Shown here: piece after piece, positions 34,716-43,267 of the stretch | Position numbering within the stretch: position 1 is the stretch's first letter | How the letters are laid out: every line of letters starts with the position of its first letter | DNA from: Cohnella algarum | Lineage (GTDB): Bacteria; Bacillota; Bacilli; Paenibacillales; Paenibacillaceae | Direction: 5' to 3' | NCBI RefSeq assembly: GCF_016937515.1 | Contig: NZ_JAFHKM010000002.1 | Span: 2,909,001-2,973,000 of the forward strand | Length of the DNA stretch: 64,000 nucleotides | Notes under the pieces: generated by a model | What the model was told of the DNA's origin: nothing | The model's input: only the letters and a program-made list of their open reading frames with translations | Database searches by the model: none | Position numbers and translations under genes: made by a program

Positions 34716-35561
34716 ATGGGTTTTACCGTGGTGTTTTGGAGTCCGGTTTCGGGACAGGCCGGTACGACGAGCAACCTGATCGCCGCCGCGGCGCTGCTCG
34801 GACTCGAATATTCCTCGCGCCTTTTGTTGCTTGGGCATTTGCAAAGCGAATACGCGGCCATCGAACGCAGCTTTTACCCGAGACGGACCTGGATGAGCAA
34901 AGCGGACGCCCCGCCTGACGCGGGTATCGATGCGCTGCTCAGGCTCTTGCAGAACCGCAAGCTGGAACCGAACAGGTTGCGGGATTACACGCTGCCGCTG
35001 CTCGCCGACCGGCTCGACATCCTTCCGGGATCGAACAAGCCGGATGCATCGTTTGTTTCAGCCGCTCAGGAATGGCTTGCGCCTCTTTTGGAACTGGCAA
35101 GGCGCGCTTACGATCTGGTATTGCTGGACGGCGGAAGCGGCAGTTTGTCGGCGTGGACACAGGCGCTGCTGCGTCAGGCGGATTTGCTGGTCGTCTGTCT
35201 GCCGCAAAACTCACTCAAACTGGAGCAAGTTTTTCCGGCTCTGGAGGCGCAGCTTCAGTCCAACCGGAAGCATTTGCTTGTATTCGGACAATACGATCCT
35301 CGCTCCGCTTTGACCGTTAAGAATATCAAGCGCCAGTTCCATCGGCGGGAGCCTGCGTACCCGATTGTCCATAATACGGGCTGGCTGGATGCGACCCAAC
35401 AAGGAGAAGCCGTCCGTTTTCTATTTCGCAACCGACAGGTGCCGCGCGGTCATGAAAACTCACTGTTTATGCAGCAAGTGCGGACATTGGCGCAGGCGCT
35501 CATCAACAACGCCGGACTGAACAAGCCTCTTTTCGGCGGGAAGGAGGACGATGACCGATGA
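34716..35561 (+). CDS. TadZ/CpaE-like atypical ATPase
   Basis: 281 residues. Begins TVVFWSPVSGQAGTTSNLIAAAALL, a deviant Walker A without the signature lysine, as in TadZ/CpaE pole-localising proteins. It continues with LDILPGSNKPD near 115 and YDLVLLDGGSGSLSAW near 140 (Walker B-like). TadZ proteins position the pilus machine. The ATG at 34716 lies eight bases after AAGGAG; an in-frame ATG at 34698 is less likely. It overlaps the CpaF-like gene by four bases. Confidence 0.75.
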   Translation: MGFTVVFWSPVSGQAGTTSNLIAAAALLGLEYSSRLLLLGHLQSEYAAIERSFYPRRTWMSKADAPPDAGIDALLRLLQNRKLEPNRLRDYTLPLLADRLDILPGSNKPDASFVSAAQEWLAPLLELARRAYDLVLLDGGSGSLSAWTQALLRQADLLVVCLPQNSLKLEQVFPALEAQLQSNRKHLLVFGQYDPRSALTVKNIKRQFHRREPAYPIVHNTGWLDATQQGEAVRFLFRNRQVPRGHENSLFMQQVRTLAQALINNAGLNKPLFGGKEDDDR

Positions 35562-37429
35562 TGTTCGCGCTGAACGGCTTGCTTCTGGCGGGCATCCTCA
35601 TCGCGATTGGCGTCTTGCTCTATTTACGCATGAGCCGCCGCTTGCCGGAGCAGCCGGACGAAAAACCGGCCTACACGCTGGAAGCGATGACCACGTTTGT
35701 GAAAGAGGCGCTGCACGAGATGACGAGCAGCAGCCTGATCGACTTCGGCTTGTCGGAAGAAGAATACCGCCGTCGCAAAAACAAGCGCGCAGAACTCAAG
35801 AAAGCGCTGCGGGGCTGCACGTCCGGAGATTTGCGGGACAAGGCGTATGTGAAGCAGGTCATCGCCGATTTGCTCGAACAGCGCTACAATCTGGACGACA
35901 ATAACCTGAATCGGCTTCTGCCGTTTGATGACCCGCAGGCGCTCTCACCGCAAGATCAGTTTGACATCCTGCTCTATCTGTTTAAGAAACAACATCGGTT
36001 GAGAGCACTGGACGAACTGATTCAAAAATACGAATTGGATCGCCCCAAACGGAGTATGGAAGACGAAGAAACCGAGTCATATCGGATTACCGCCGACGAA
36101 ATCCGCGACATTTACAAGCGGGAAGCGCGCAAGCTGTCTGCCGAGGACAAAATGCAGATCGTTGTGCAGCGGATCTATCAGCAATACAAAGGATTCAGCG
36201 TCATCGACGAAATCCGCGACATGAAAATCGACGGCGTATCGGGCGGCGTCTCCGGCATCCCGCCCTCGATGTGGGAAGGCGAGTGGAGCCTGGAGGAAGA
36301 AGCGCTGCTGCGCGAGGTGCCAAGGTCGCATGACAGCGTGTGGCTGTTTTATAAAGGGAAATCCATTCATTTGAGCTTCCTGTCCTTCGGCTCGGAGCAA
36401 GAACTGAGGCGCGTGTGCCAGAACGTGTACAAACATAATTTTCCCGGCCAATTGTCCGAGGCGAACGGCTTTAAGGTGAACGAAATGGCCGACGGCTCCC
36501 GCGTCGTCGTGCTGCGCCCCCGGTTCAGCGAATCGTGGGCTTTTTTTGTGCGCAAATTCGATGTGCAAAACGCCGCGCTGGAACAATTGATTCAGGACGA
36601 CAATGCGGAGTTGCCCATCGGGCTGATCCGATATCTGGTCATGGGCGAGCGCATTACGGCCATCACCGGTGCGCAGGGCAGCGGCAAAACGACGCTCTTG
36701 ATGGCGATGGTGCGCTACATTCCGGCCATCTTGCCGATTCGGGTGCAGGAAATGAGCTTTGAGCTTCAGCTTCGGAAAATATACCGGGATCGCAACATTT
36801 TAAGCCTGCGGGAAACGGAAACGATCTCCGGGCAGGACGGGCTGGACATTCAGAAAAAAACGGACGGCTCGGTCAATATTTTGGGAGAAGTGGCGACCGA
36901 CCCGGTTGCCGCCTGGATGGTGCAGATGGCGCAGGTCGCTTCGCTGTTCACCTTGTTTACGCATCATGCCAAAACATTCCGCGATCTCGTCTATTCGCTG
37001 CGCAACTCGCTGCTGAAGACAGGGGTGTTTACGAACGAAAAAGTGGCCGAGCAGCAGGTCGTCAGCGTCATCAACTTCGACATTCACCTCAGGCGGGACG
37101 CGGACGGACATCGCTACATTGAACGAATTACCGAATGCGTCCCGGTGGAGCAGGAAGAGGGCTACCCGGAGACGTTCCGCCACAAAACGACGACCGAGGA
37201 GAAAATGACGGCGTTCATGGAGACGATGCTGGAATATTTCCGCCGATCGACGGACCGACCGCTTTACGTCGCGCGGAACGTCATCGAATACCGGGACGGA
37301 CGCTATGTCGCCGTTCATCCGTTGTCCGAGCGAAGCCGCAAGGAAATCGCTGCATGCCTCGCCGGGCCGGACCAGGCGGCGTTCGAGGCGTTTTTGGCGG
37401 TTCACTGGGGGGATAGCGATGAGGCTTGA
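35558..37429 (+). CDS. CpaF/TadA-like secretion ATPase with N-terminal membrane anchor
   Basis: 623 residues. Residues 5-24 are a transmembrane helix, unusual for this normally soluble family. A long helical region follows to about 200, the N-terminal ATPase subdomain covers about 215-350, and Walker A ITGAQGSGKTTLL is near 368-380. The Walker B region reads NILGEVATDPVAAWM near 446, keeping the GE pair but not the usual R. The canonical HDGS/H-box is replaced by SLFTLFTHHAKT. It should power pilus assembly or DNA transfer. AAGGAGG precedes ATGATG. It overlaps the previous and next genes. Confidence 0.83.
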   Translation: MMFALNGLLLAGILIAIGVLLYLRMSRRLPEQPDEKPAYTLEAMTTFVKEALHEMTSSSLIDFGLSEEEYRRRKNKRAELKKALRGCTSGDLRDKAYVKQVIADLLEQRYNLDDNNLNRLLPFDDPQALSPQDQFDILLYLFKKQHRLRALDELIQKYELDRPKRSMEDEETESYRITADEIRDIYKREARKLSAEDKMQIVVQRIYQQYKGFSVIDEIRDMKIDGVSGGVSGIPPSMWEGEWSLEEEALLREVPRSHDSVWLFYKGKSIHLSFLSFGSEQELRRVCQNVYKHNFPGQLSEANGFKVNEMADGSRVVVLRPRFSESWAFFVRKFDVQNAALEQLIQDDNAELPIGLIRYLVMGERITAITGAQGSGKTTLLMAMVRYIPAILPIRVQEMSFELQLRKIYRDRNILSLRETETISGQDGLDIQKKTDGSVNILGEVATDPVAAWMVQMAQVASLFTLFTHHAKTFRDLVYSLRNSLLKTGVFTNEKVAEQQVVSVINFDIHLRRDADGHRYIERITECVPVEQEEGYPETFRHKTTTEEKMTAFMETMLEYFRRSTDRPLYVARNVIEYRDGRYVAVHPLSERSRKEIAACLAGPDQAAFEAFLAVHWGDSDEA

Positions 37430-39488
37430 ATGGCTGTCCCTGTTGCTGGGCGCCGCGACGGTATTGTTTCTCGCGATGGTGGCGGCGTTTCAATGGGTAT
37501 CCCGTCACGGTTCGGACGTGGAGGCCGTTCGGCAGTATGAAGCGCTGCGCAAACCGGGCAAAGCCCGCAAGAAGCAAGCGCTGCACAGCGTGTTGCAGCA
37601 GTTGTATCGACTATGCGAACGCGTACCGATTCTACGCGCTTATTTGTACCAACTTCGCAAACGAATGACCATTCTCCAGCTTGGCGACGAATGGAAGCTG
37701 CGGCTGGAGACGATGAAGACGGCGCTCCTCATATGGGGCGTGCTGCTCGCGGCGGCTGTTCCGCTGGCGCTCGGCGTGCGCGACCCGGCCGCGCTCGGCA
37801 TGATTGGCATCGGCTTCTGGGTTGGCCACGGGATCTTTTCGGACAACCTGGTCCATCGGCTGGAGACGCGACTGCTTCGGCAACTCCGGCATTTTTTCTC
37901 GGATGTGCGTCATCATTATCATCGTCATGGCATGGTGGAAGAAGCCATTTATGAAGCGGCGGACGGCGCGCCGTATGAGATGGCGCTGCACGGACACGAA
38001 ATATACGAAGTGCTCACGGCAAGCGACGCCGAGCAGCGGCTGGCGCAGTATATCGAGAGCGCGCCGAACCGCTATTTGCAGGGCTTGGCCGGGCTGTCGC
38101 ATCTGGTGAAGGAATACGGCGACAAACGAACCGCAGCCGGTTCCGTGTACTTGAAGGCGCTCGGGAAGCTCGCGACAGAACTGAATCTGGAACTGCTGCG
38201 CCGCGAGCGCCTCAGTTTCCTGTTGCAAGGACTGACCGCCATCGCGCTGTTGCCACTGCTGTTTACCCGGCCGATCGAAGCTTGGGCCAGCCATTACTTT
38301 CCGGCCATGGACGCCTTTTATGCGAGCACGACCGGCTGGATCGTGAAAATCGGCCTGATGGCGGTCGTATGGCTGTCCTACGTTCTGCTGCGGAACATTC
38401 AGGAGCTGGACGTGAGTCCAAAACCAACCGGCCGAAAAAGATGGGAGAAACGGGTTTACGAATGGCCGTGGATGCGCTGGCTTGTGCATCGTTTCGGTCC
38501 CGCCCCCGGTTCCCGTGAAGCTGACCGCATGGTCAAGCTGCTTAAAGACACCGCGTCGCCGCTTCGGCTGGAATGGCTCTATGTGCAGCGCATCGTGGCG
38601 GGGGGCATGGCTTTTCTGGCTGTGCTCGGGATGTTTATGGCGCTTCATGCCGCAAGCCGGCATCAAATCTTGTATGCGCCGGTAAAGCAGGGCATCCTGT
38701 TCGGCCAACTTTCGCCGGAAGAGGAAGCCAAGGCGCGCGAGGCGGCGGCGCTCGATCGCCGCATCATCGATCGCGTAAAGGAGGTGAAGCATCGCACCGA
38801 AGAAACGGTGATGGCCCTGCTCCGCAGCGAATCGCCAGCAACAAACAAGGACGATCAGCTTCGCGCCGCGGCTCGGCGCATTATGGGCAAGCTCACGAAG
38901 CTGGACAATCAGTATGTGAAGTGGTGGGAAGCGCTCCTCGCCGCTCTCGCGGGATGGGGCGGCTACGCCATGCCGGTCGGCGTTCGGATGTTCCAGCGGC
39001 GCATGCGGCAGATGGAGATGAAGCATGAAGTGGACCAACTGCATGCCGTCATCGCCATGCTGGCGGATCTGGACCGGATGTCGGTCGAGCATCTGCTCAT
39101 CTGGATGGAACAGTTTGCCCGCGTGTTCAAGGAACCGCTGCAAACGTGCTTGCTCCATTTCGAACAGGGCGCGGATCAGGCGCTGGCGCAGCTGAAAGAG
39201 GATGCGCCGTTTGTGCCGTTCGTCCGCACGGTCGAAAAGCTGGAACTGGCGGCGCAAAGTTTGCCGATTCGGGAAGCGTTCGACGACCTGGAGTCGGAAC
39301 AGACTTATGCGCAGGAGCAGCGCAAACAGGAGTACGAGCAATTGATCGAGCAAAAGGCAGGCTGGGGAAAATGGATCGGGTTTGCGCCGATGATGGCCCT
39401 CATTTTCGGCTATCTGGTCATTCCGCTCGTCATCGTCAGCTTGCACCAGATGTCCGTTTACTACGAACAGCTTCAGCGCATTCAGTAA
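37419..39488 (+). CDS. Large TadB/TadC-like membrane platform protein
   Basis: 689 residues with about seven or eight hydrophobic segments: residues 5-25, two near 105-145, 270-290, 305-325, 390-410, 505-525 and 645-665. The two halves each end in paired helices, which suggests a fused TadB plus TadC equivalent (type II secretion F fold). The link is inference, since no short motif proves it. The ATG follows GGGGGGAT and overlaps the ATPase gene by 11 bases, the usual TadA-TadB-TadC order. A terminator follows. Confidence 0.7.
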   Translation: MRLEWLSLLLGAATVLFLAMVAAFQWVSRHGSDVEAVRQYEALRKPGKARKKQALHSVLQQLYRLCERVPILRAYLYQLRKRMTILQLGDEWKLRLETMKTALLIWGVLLAAAVPLALGVRDPAALGMIGIGFWVGHGIFSDNLVHRLETRLLRQLRHFFSDVRHHYHRHGMVEEAIYEAADGAPYEMALHGHEIYEVLTASDAEQRLAQYIESAPNRYLQGLAGLSHLVKEYGDKRTAAGSVYLKALGKLATELNLELLRRERLSFLLQGLTAIALLPLLFTRPIEAWASHYFPAMDAFYASTTGWIVKIGLMAVVWLSYVLLRNIQELDVSPKPTGRKRWEKRVYEWPWMRWLVHRFGPAPGSREADRMVKLLKDTASPLRLEWLYVQRIVAGGMAFLAVLGMFMALHAASRHQILYAPVKQGILFGQLSPEEEAKAREAAALDRRIIDRVKEVKHRTEETVMALLRSESPATNKDDQLRAAARRIMGKLTKLDNQYVKWWEALLAALAGWGGYAMPVGVRMFQRRMRQMEMKHEVDQLHAVIAMLADLDRMSVEHLLIWMEQFARVFKEPLQTCLLHFEQGADQALAQLKEDAPFVPFVRTVEKLELAAQSLPIREAFDDLESEQTYAQEQRKQEYEQLIEQKAGWGKWIGFAPMMALIFGYLVIPLVIVSLHQMSVYYEQLQRIQ

Positions 39489-39501
39489 GCGGACAGGTTG
39501 C

Positions 39502-39531
39502 GGCGCTTTCCAAACGGGAAGCGTCTTTTTT
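39502..39531 (+). terminator. Terminator between the TadB/C-like gene and the pilin-like gene
   Basis: GCGCTTTCC pairs with GGGAAGCGT around AAAC, followed by CTTTTTTATTT. It sits 14 bases after the stop codon and 34 bases before the next start. Confidence 0.8.
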
Positions 39532-39564
39532 ATTTCGAATTTCATTTGAAGGAGAGATCGGTTC

Positions 39565-40044
39565 ATGTCCAACGCGCAAAAAGCACTCGTGATGGCGGCA
39601 GGCATTTTTCTTGCCATCGCGCTCATTACCCTTGCCGTCGTATTGTTTATTTCCGCACAAGACTCCACCAAGGCGGCGCAAAGCAATTTCAGCAATATCC
39701 AGACGGAGCTGTCGCAAACGGCGTTTACGGTGTACGACAACACGACGTTGTCGGGCAGTCAGGTGGTCAACGCGCTGCGCAAGTTCAGCGATAAAGAAGA
39801 GTTCGGCATCCAGATTATCACCGGGAAAAATCCGGCGGGTCAGTGGTATGGCAAGGTGATCAACACGGGTGTTCCGATCGACAGCGTGACCTACGGCTCA
39901 GTGGTTGGTGAAGCGCCGGGGCAACTGAGCCATGCGCTCGATGAAGCGAATATCAACTACGTCAATCCGAGCGGCAAATTTCGGGCGCAACTGGTGCATG
40001 ACAGCAGCAACGTCATTCGCGGCATTGTGTTTCGGCAGCAGTAA
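39565..40044 (+). CDS. Pilin-like small membrane protein
   Basis: 159 residues. A short polar N-terminus (MSNAQKA) is followed by one hydrophobic helix at about 8-31 and a soluble domain rich in Ser/Asn/Gly (SNFSNIQTEL to the end). The lollipop shape is that of type IV/Flp-type pilins, but there is no clear prepilin cleavage motif and no prepilin peptidase gene in view. AAGGAGAG precedes the ATG. The gene is bracketed by terminators on both sides, as expected for a product made in a different amount from its neighbours. Confidence 0.65.
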   Translation: MSNAQKALVMAAGIFLAIALITLAVVLFISAQDSTKAAQSNFSNIQTELSQTAFTVYDNTTLSGSQVVNALRKFSDKEEFGIQIITGKNPAGQWYGKVINTGVPIDSVTYGSVVGEAPGQLSHALDEANINYVNPSGKFRAQLVHDSSNVIRGIVFRQQ

Positions 40045-40071
40045 GCGTCCTTACAGACATCACACGCTGAT

Positions 40072-40109
40072 GGGGCGTCCTTTCGGGTATAGACGGACGC
40101 CCAGTTTTT
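40072..40109 (+). terminator. Terminator after the pilin-like gene
   Basis: GGGCGTCC (40073-40080) pairs with GGACGCCC (40095-40102) around a 14-base loop, followed by AGTTTTTC. It ends 16 bases before the next start codon, and that gene's AAGGAGG follows directly. Confidence 0.8.
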
Positions 40110-40124
40110 CCAAGGAGGAAGCCG

Positions 40125-40514
40125 ATGGAACATGCCCCCAGAACGATGCTGGAAATGAGCGTGGCCTGTCTTCTCTTTCTGATGGCCGTAACAAGCGGAC
40201 TGCTACTCTTTCAAACCGGGGCCGCGCTGAACGCCACCGCCTATGTGTCGGGAAAGTCGCTGGATCGCAACATGCAGATGACGGTTTCACCGCTTTCCGG
40301 CGACGGCACCGTATCCGGCGCAGAGGTAGCGCAATCCATTGCCCGGCTGGAGACGGGAGACGCGGAAATTGTGGTGGACGGCGTTCGATACGTGCCGCCG
40401 CTCGATCGGGACCAGTTCGTCCCCGCCGGCATTCGCCTGAATGCCCGGTATACGGCAGTCGCCCAGCGAGATGCGTCCGGACAACTGGTGCGTCTCATTT
40501 TCGCTTTACGCTAA
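40125..40514 (+). CDS. Minor pilin-like protein, 129 residues
   Basis: One hydrophobic helix at about 9-32 (LEMSVACLLFLMAVTSGLLLF) after a short N-terminus with a Glu near the helix start, as in pilins and TadE-like proteins. A beta-rich soluble part follows (MQMTVSPLSGDGTVSGAEVAQS; GVRYVPPLDRDQFVPAG). CAAGGAGGAAG precedes the ATG. The next gene starts 10 bases after its stop. Presumed pseudopilin of the Tad-like machine; not a named family to me. Confidence 0.65.
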   Translation: MEHAPRTMLEMSVACLLFLMAVTSGLLLFQTGAALNATAYVSGKSLDRNMQMTVSPLSGDGTVSGAEVAQSIARLETGDAEIVVDGVRYVPPLDRDQFVPAGIRLNARYTAVAQRDASGQLVRLIFALR

Positions 40515-40524
40515 GGAGAATGCC

Positions 40525-41073
40525 ATGAACAGTATCTCGAAAGTTTTCGCGGCGCTCATTGCCGTTCTTTTGCTCTACCTCTACCCCATTTCCGCAGCCT
40601 TCGACCAGCAGGACGATATTTCGGAACTGGTCGTCCTGAAAGCGACGACAACGTTTGTGGATGCAGTGCGGGACAAGGGCTTTGTGTCGCCGAGCATGTA
40701 TACGGACTTTATGGAGGCGATTGCGGCAACAGGCAACTCCTTCGATGTGCAGATGGAACACGGCAGCAAAAAGTACGTTCCGGTCTACGACGACCCGACA
40801 AGGCCGGAGACGTTTCGCGGCAGCTACGAAGTGCACTACGACATGTTTTACAACGCGCAAATTTTGCCTGTTCTGTTCCCGATCAGCGCGGCCGCCAAAG
40901 ATGATCCGACGCGACGCTATAAGCTGCACGTTGGCGATACGTTTGCGGTTACGGTCAAAAATACGAACCGGACTCCCGGCACCATCCTATTCGATTTTCT
41001 AAACCAGGCCATCAGTCCGAACGAAAAAATCTTCATTCCTTACGGCGGGGTGGTGCGCAATGAAATGGATTGA
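40525..41073 (+). CDS. Membrane-anchored protein of the Tad-like module, 182 residues
   Basis: N-terminal hydrophobic segment at about 6-23, which could be an anchor or an uncleaved signal, then an extracytoplasmic domain. Recognisable features are FDQQDDISELVVLKATTTFVDAVRDKGF and the beta-rich C-terminal half (YEVHYDMFYNAQILPVLFP; GDTFAVTVKNTNRTPG). It ends NEMD and overlaps the next gene by 14 bases. AAGGAGAA precedes the ATG. Function unknown. The position suggests a pilus-tip or assembly component. Confidence 0.65.
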   Translation: MNSISKVFAALIAVLLLYLYPISAAFDQQDDISELVVLKATTTFVDAVRDKGFVSPSMYTDFMEAIAATGNSFDVQMEHGSKKYVPVYDDPTRPETFRGSYEVHYDMFYNAQILPVLFPISAAAKDDPTRRYKLHVGDTFAVTVKNTNRTPGTILFDFLNQAISPNEKIFIPYGGVVRNEMD

Positions 41074-42043
41074 ATGGGCCATTGTCGGGGCGCTCATTTT
41101 CCTGCCGTTTGCGACCGTGAACCGGATTGAAGTCGAAACGCAGCGGAAGGCGCTATTGACCGAGCTGCGCTATAACGCCGCGCTGGATGCCGCGGTGGAT
41201 GACGCAGCGCGGATGTTGACCGTCAATGCGAATCAGCAGCGGGAGACGCAATACGAATCGGCCAAGCGGGTAGTGCTGAACAAGGACGAAGCGATTGCCG
41301 CTTTTTATCGGACGCTGTACGCAAGCTTCGGCATTGCCGACGATCCCGTTGCCCAAGGCGTACTGGGTCGGTATATCCCGGCTATTGCGGTGATTGGTTA
41401 CGACGGTTTCTACGTCTATGCCGAGGAGGAGTGGACGGGAGCCGACGGGAACACGGAACGGAAACCGGTTTGGGGAGCGAAGAAGCCGTATGCCTACGCC
41501 GATTCATCGGGCAACAGCCTTTCGTTCACGCTGGACGATTTCGTCCTCGCTTACGATGCGGACAGCCGGAGCTGGCACGAAGGCTTGCGGGCCGACGTTA
41601 GGCATCAGACGAACATTGCGCTATTAAAGGATGCGGAGCGATTTGAGCAGGTGCGCCGGAGCACCATCGTCCGCGCAATTGAAGACGAACTCGCCTACCG
41701 GATCAACAAACACAACGAATCGGTTTCCCGATACGGCTTTTCTTACACCTTCACGCTGCCGACCATTTCGCAGGAGGAATGGCACAATACCGTGGATGAC
41801 GTCGGGGTGCTTGCCTTTATCCAAGGCATTCCGATGGGAGGCAAGTTTTACAACAACTATGCGCTCGGCGGAAGCCGCGTGCTCAAAAAGCCGGAGATTG
41901 TCGGAGCCAGGAAAGGAAGCATGAAAGTGTATTATCGCAGCACATGCGACTTTACTTATCCGGTGGAAGAGACGTTTTCCAGCGAAAAAGCGGCCGCGCA
42001 AAAAGGCTATATGCCGCTGGGCTGTCCTGACTCGCCATCTTAA
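41060..42043 (+). CDS. Membrane-anchored protein of the Tad-like module, 327 residues
   Basis: One N-terminal hydrophobic segment at about 5-21 (WIEWAIVGALIFLPFATV), then a long extracytoplasmic part. The start (VNRIEVETQRKALLTELRYNAALDAAVDDAARML) is a long amphipathic helix, as in minor pilins or TadE/F-like proteins. The rest is mixed, with aromatic repeats (YDGFYVYAEEEWTGADG). It has the same N-terminal layout as the preceding protein, and they overlap. No family recognised. Last gene before a new promoter. Confidence 0.65.
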   Translation: MKWIEWAIVGALIFLPFATVNRIEVETQRKALLTELRYNAALDAAVDDAARMLTVNANQQRETQYESAKRVVLNKDEAIAAFYRTLYASFGIADDPVAQGVLGRYIPAIAVIGYDGFYVYAEEEWTGADGNTERKPVWGAKKPYAYADSSGNSLSFTLDDFVLAYDADSRSWHEGLRADVRHQTNIALLKDAERFEQVRRSTIVRAIEDELAYRINKHNESVSRYGFSYTFTLPTISQEEWHNTVDDVGVLAFIQGIPMGGKFYNNYALGGSRVLKKPEIVGARKGSMKVYYRSTCDFTYPVEETFSSEKAAAQKGYMPLGCPDSPS

Positions 42044-42067
42044 CGAGACGGCGGTGATTTCGGAAAG

Positions 42068-42096
42068 TGGACACGCCGCAAAATCGGCTCTATGAT
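42068..42096 (+). promoter_or_regulatory. Sigma-A promoter of the surface-protein genes
   Basis: TGGACA (42068-42073), 17-base spacer, TATGAT (42091-42096). Each box differs from consensus at one position. The GTG start of the stalk-domain gene follows 60 bases later. Confidence 0.65.
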
Positions 42097-42156
42097 AAAA
42101 ATAATCGTTGAAACTTTCCAATTACATTGTGATCTTTTTCGAGAGGAGTGTAACGC

Positions 42157-43263
42157 GTGAGGAAATGGGTATTGTCAGGGCTAGTTGCAGCGATGATGTG
42201 TAGCTTGTTCGGGACGGCGGTAAGCGCGTCGAGCAACCTGCCGTCCTACGTCGACGTCGTCATGGACGGACAAAAAATCTGGTTTCCCGATGCGCAGGCG
42301 TTTGTCGATGAGAACAATCGGACACTCGTGCCGGTTCGATTCATCGCGGAAAAGATGGGCGCGAAAGTAGGCTGGGAACCTGAAACGATGACCGTACCGA
42401 TTGAGCGGGACGACCTGCATATTGTGCTTACGATCGGCGAAAGCAAGACGCTCGTCAATGGTAAAGAAGTGGCCTTCGATTCGAAGGCGATCACCAGCGG
42501 CGGCCGGACGTTTGTCCCGCTGCGTTTTGTCAGCGAAGCGCTGGGGGCGGAAGTGAATTGGGATAGCCCGACATCGACCGTATTTATTTCCACACAAGAA
42601 GATGCCAATGCAAAGTACGATGAATGGGGCCGCCTGATTCGCACAACCAATTTGCCGACGAACGCGAAAGACTATCCGTATATTCTGGCCGATGTGCCGA
42701 ACGAGATGTATGAAATGGCCTATCCCCATTCTCACCCTACGAATAGTAAGGTTTCATCCGTTTTATACTCGACCATACCAGAATTCAACAAGAAAAATGT
42801 GGATATGTGGATGAAATGGTTAAAAACGTTCGGCGCGTTGTGGCTGAACGTGGATTACAAAACGATCGATGATACATGGGCGCAAGCGGTATTTGCCACG
42901 AAAGTGCAAAGCTCCAATGCGGAATTGAAATATATCCGGCGGTATGTGGAGTGGGTGAAAGAAAACAAGATTCAGATCGAAGGATACCTTGATCCCGAGC
43001 CTTCCATGATCTATCGGAACGGATTCGGCGATAATTATATCCGATCCAAATTCAGGATTAAATTTGTTTCGTTTAAGGAAAGTAAAGACTTGCTCTATGA
43101 TGAAAGGTTCCCTAACCAACAATCTTTGGAAAAAGGAATTTGGTATGAAGGCTACACCGATATCTCGATGTCCACGAATGTGGGAGGCGATTGGGGGCCA
43201 ACGTTGAAAGTAAGTCCGAGCGCTAGTTTATTCTACAACCATACGATTAAAAGGATGGAGTAG
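42157..43263 (+). CDS. Exported protein with copper amine oxidase-like N-terminal (stalk) domains
   Basis: 368 residues. Cleavable signal peptide 1-24 (ends SVSA-type AVSASS), then a stalk domain at about 30-145 with the two repeated cores NRTLVPVRFIAEKMGAKVGW and GRTFVPLRFVSEALGAEVNW. Such domains attach proteins to cell-surface polymers in Paenibacillus and relatives. The C-terminal 210 residues are not recognised. The GTG start follows GAGAGGAG. It lies four bases before the 1272-residue surface protein gene, so the two probably act together outside the cell, perhaps in contact with the mating pilus or the recipient (inference). Confidence 0.82.
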   Translation: MRKWVLSGLVAAMMCSLFGTAVSASSNLPSYVDVVMDGQKIWFPDAQAFVDENNRTLVPVRFIAEKMGAKVGWEPETMTVPIERDDLHIVLTIGESKTLVNGKEVAFDSKAITSGGRTFVPLRFVSEALGAEVNWDSPTSTVFISTQEDANAKYDEWGRLIRTTNLPTNAKDYPYILADVPNEMYEMAYPHSHPTNSKVSSVLYSTIPEFNKKNVDMWMKWLKTFGALWLNVDYKTIDDTWAQAVFATKVQSSNAELKYIRRYVEWVKENKIQIEGYLDPEPSMIYRNGFGDNYIRSKFRIKFVSFKESKDLLYDERFPNQQSLEKGIWYEGYTDISMSTNVGGDWGPTLKVSPSASLFYNHTIKRME

Positions 43264-43267
43264 AGAT

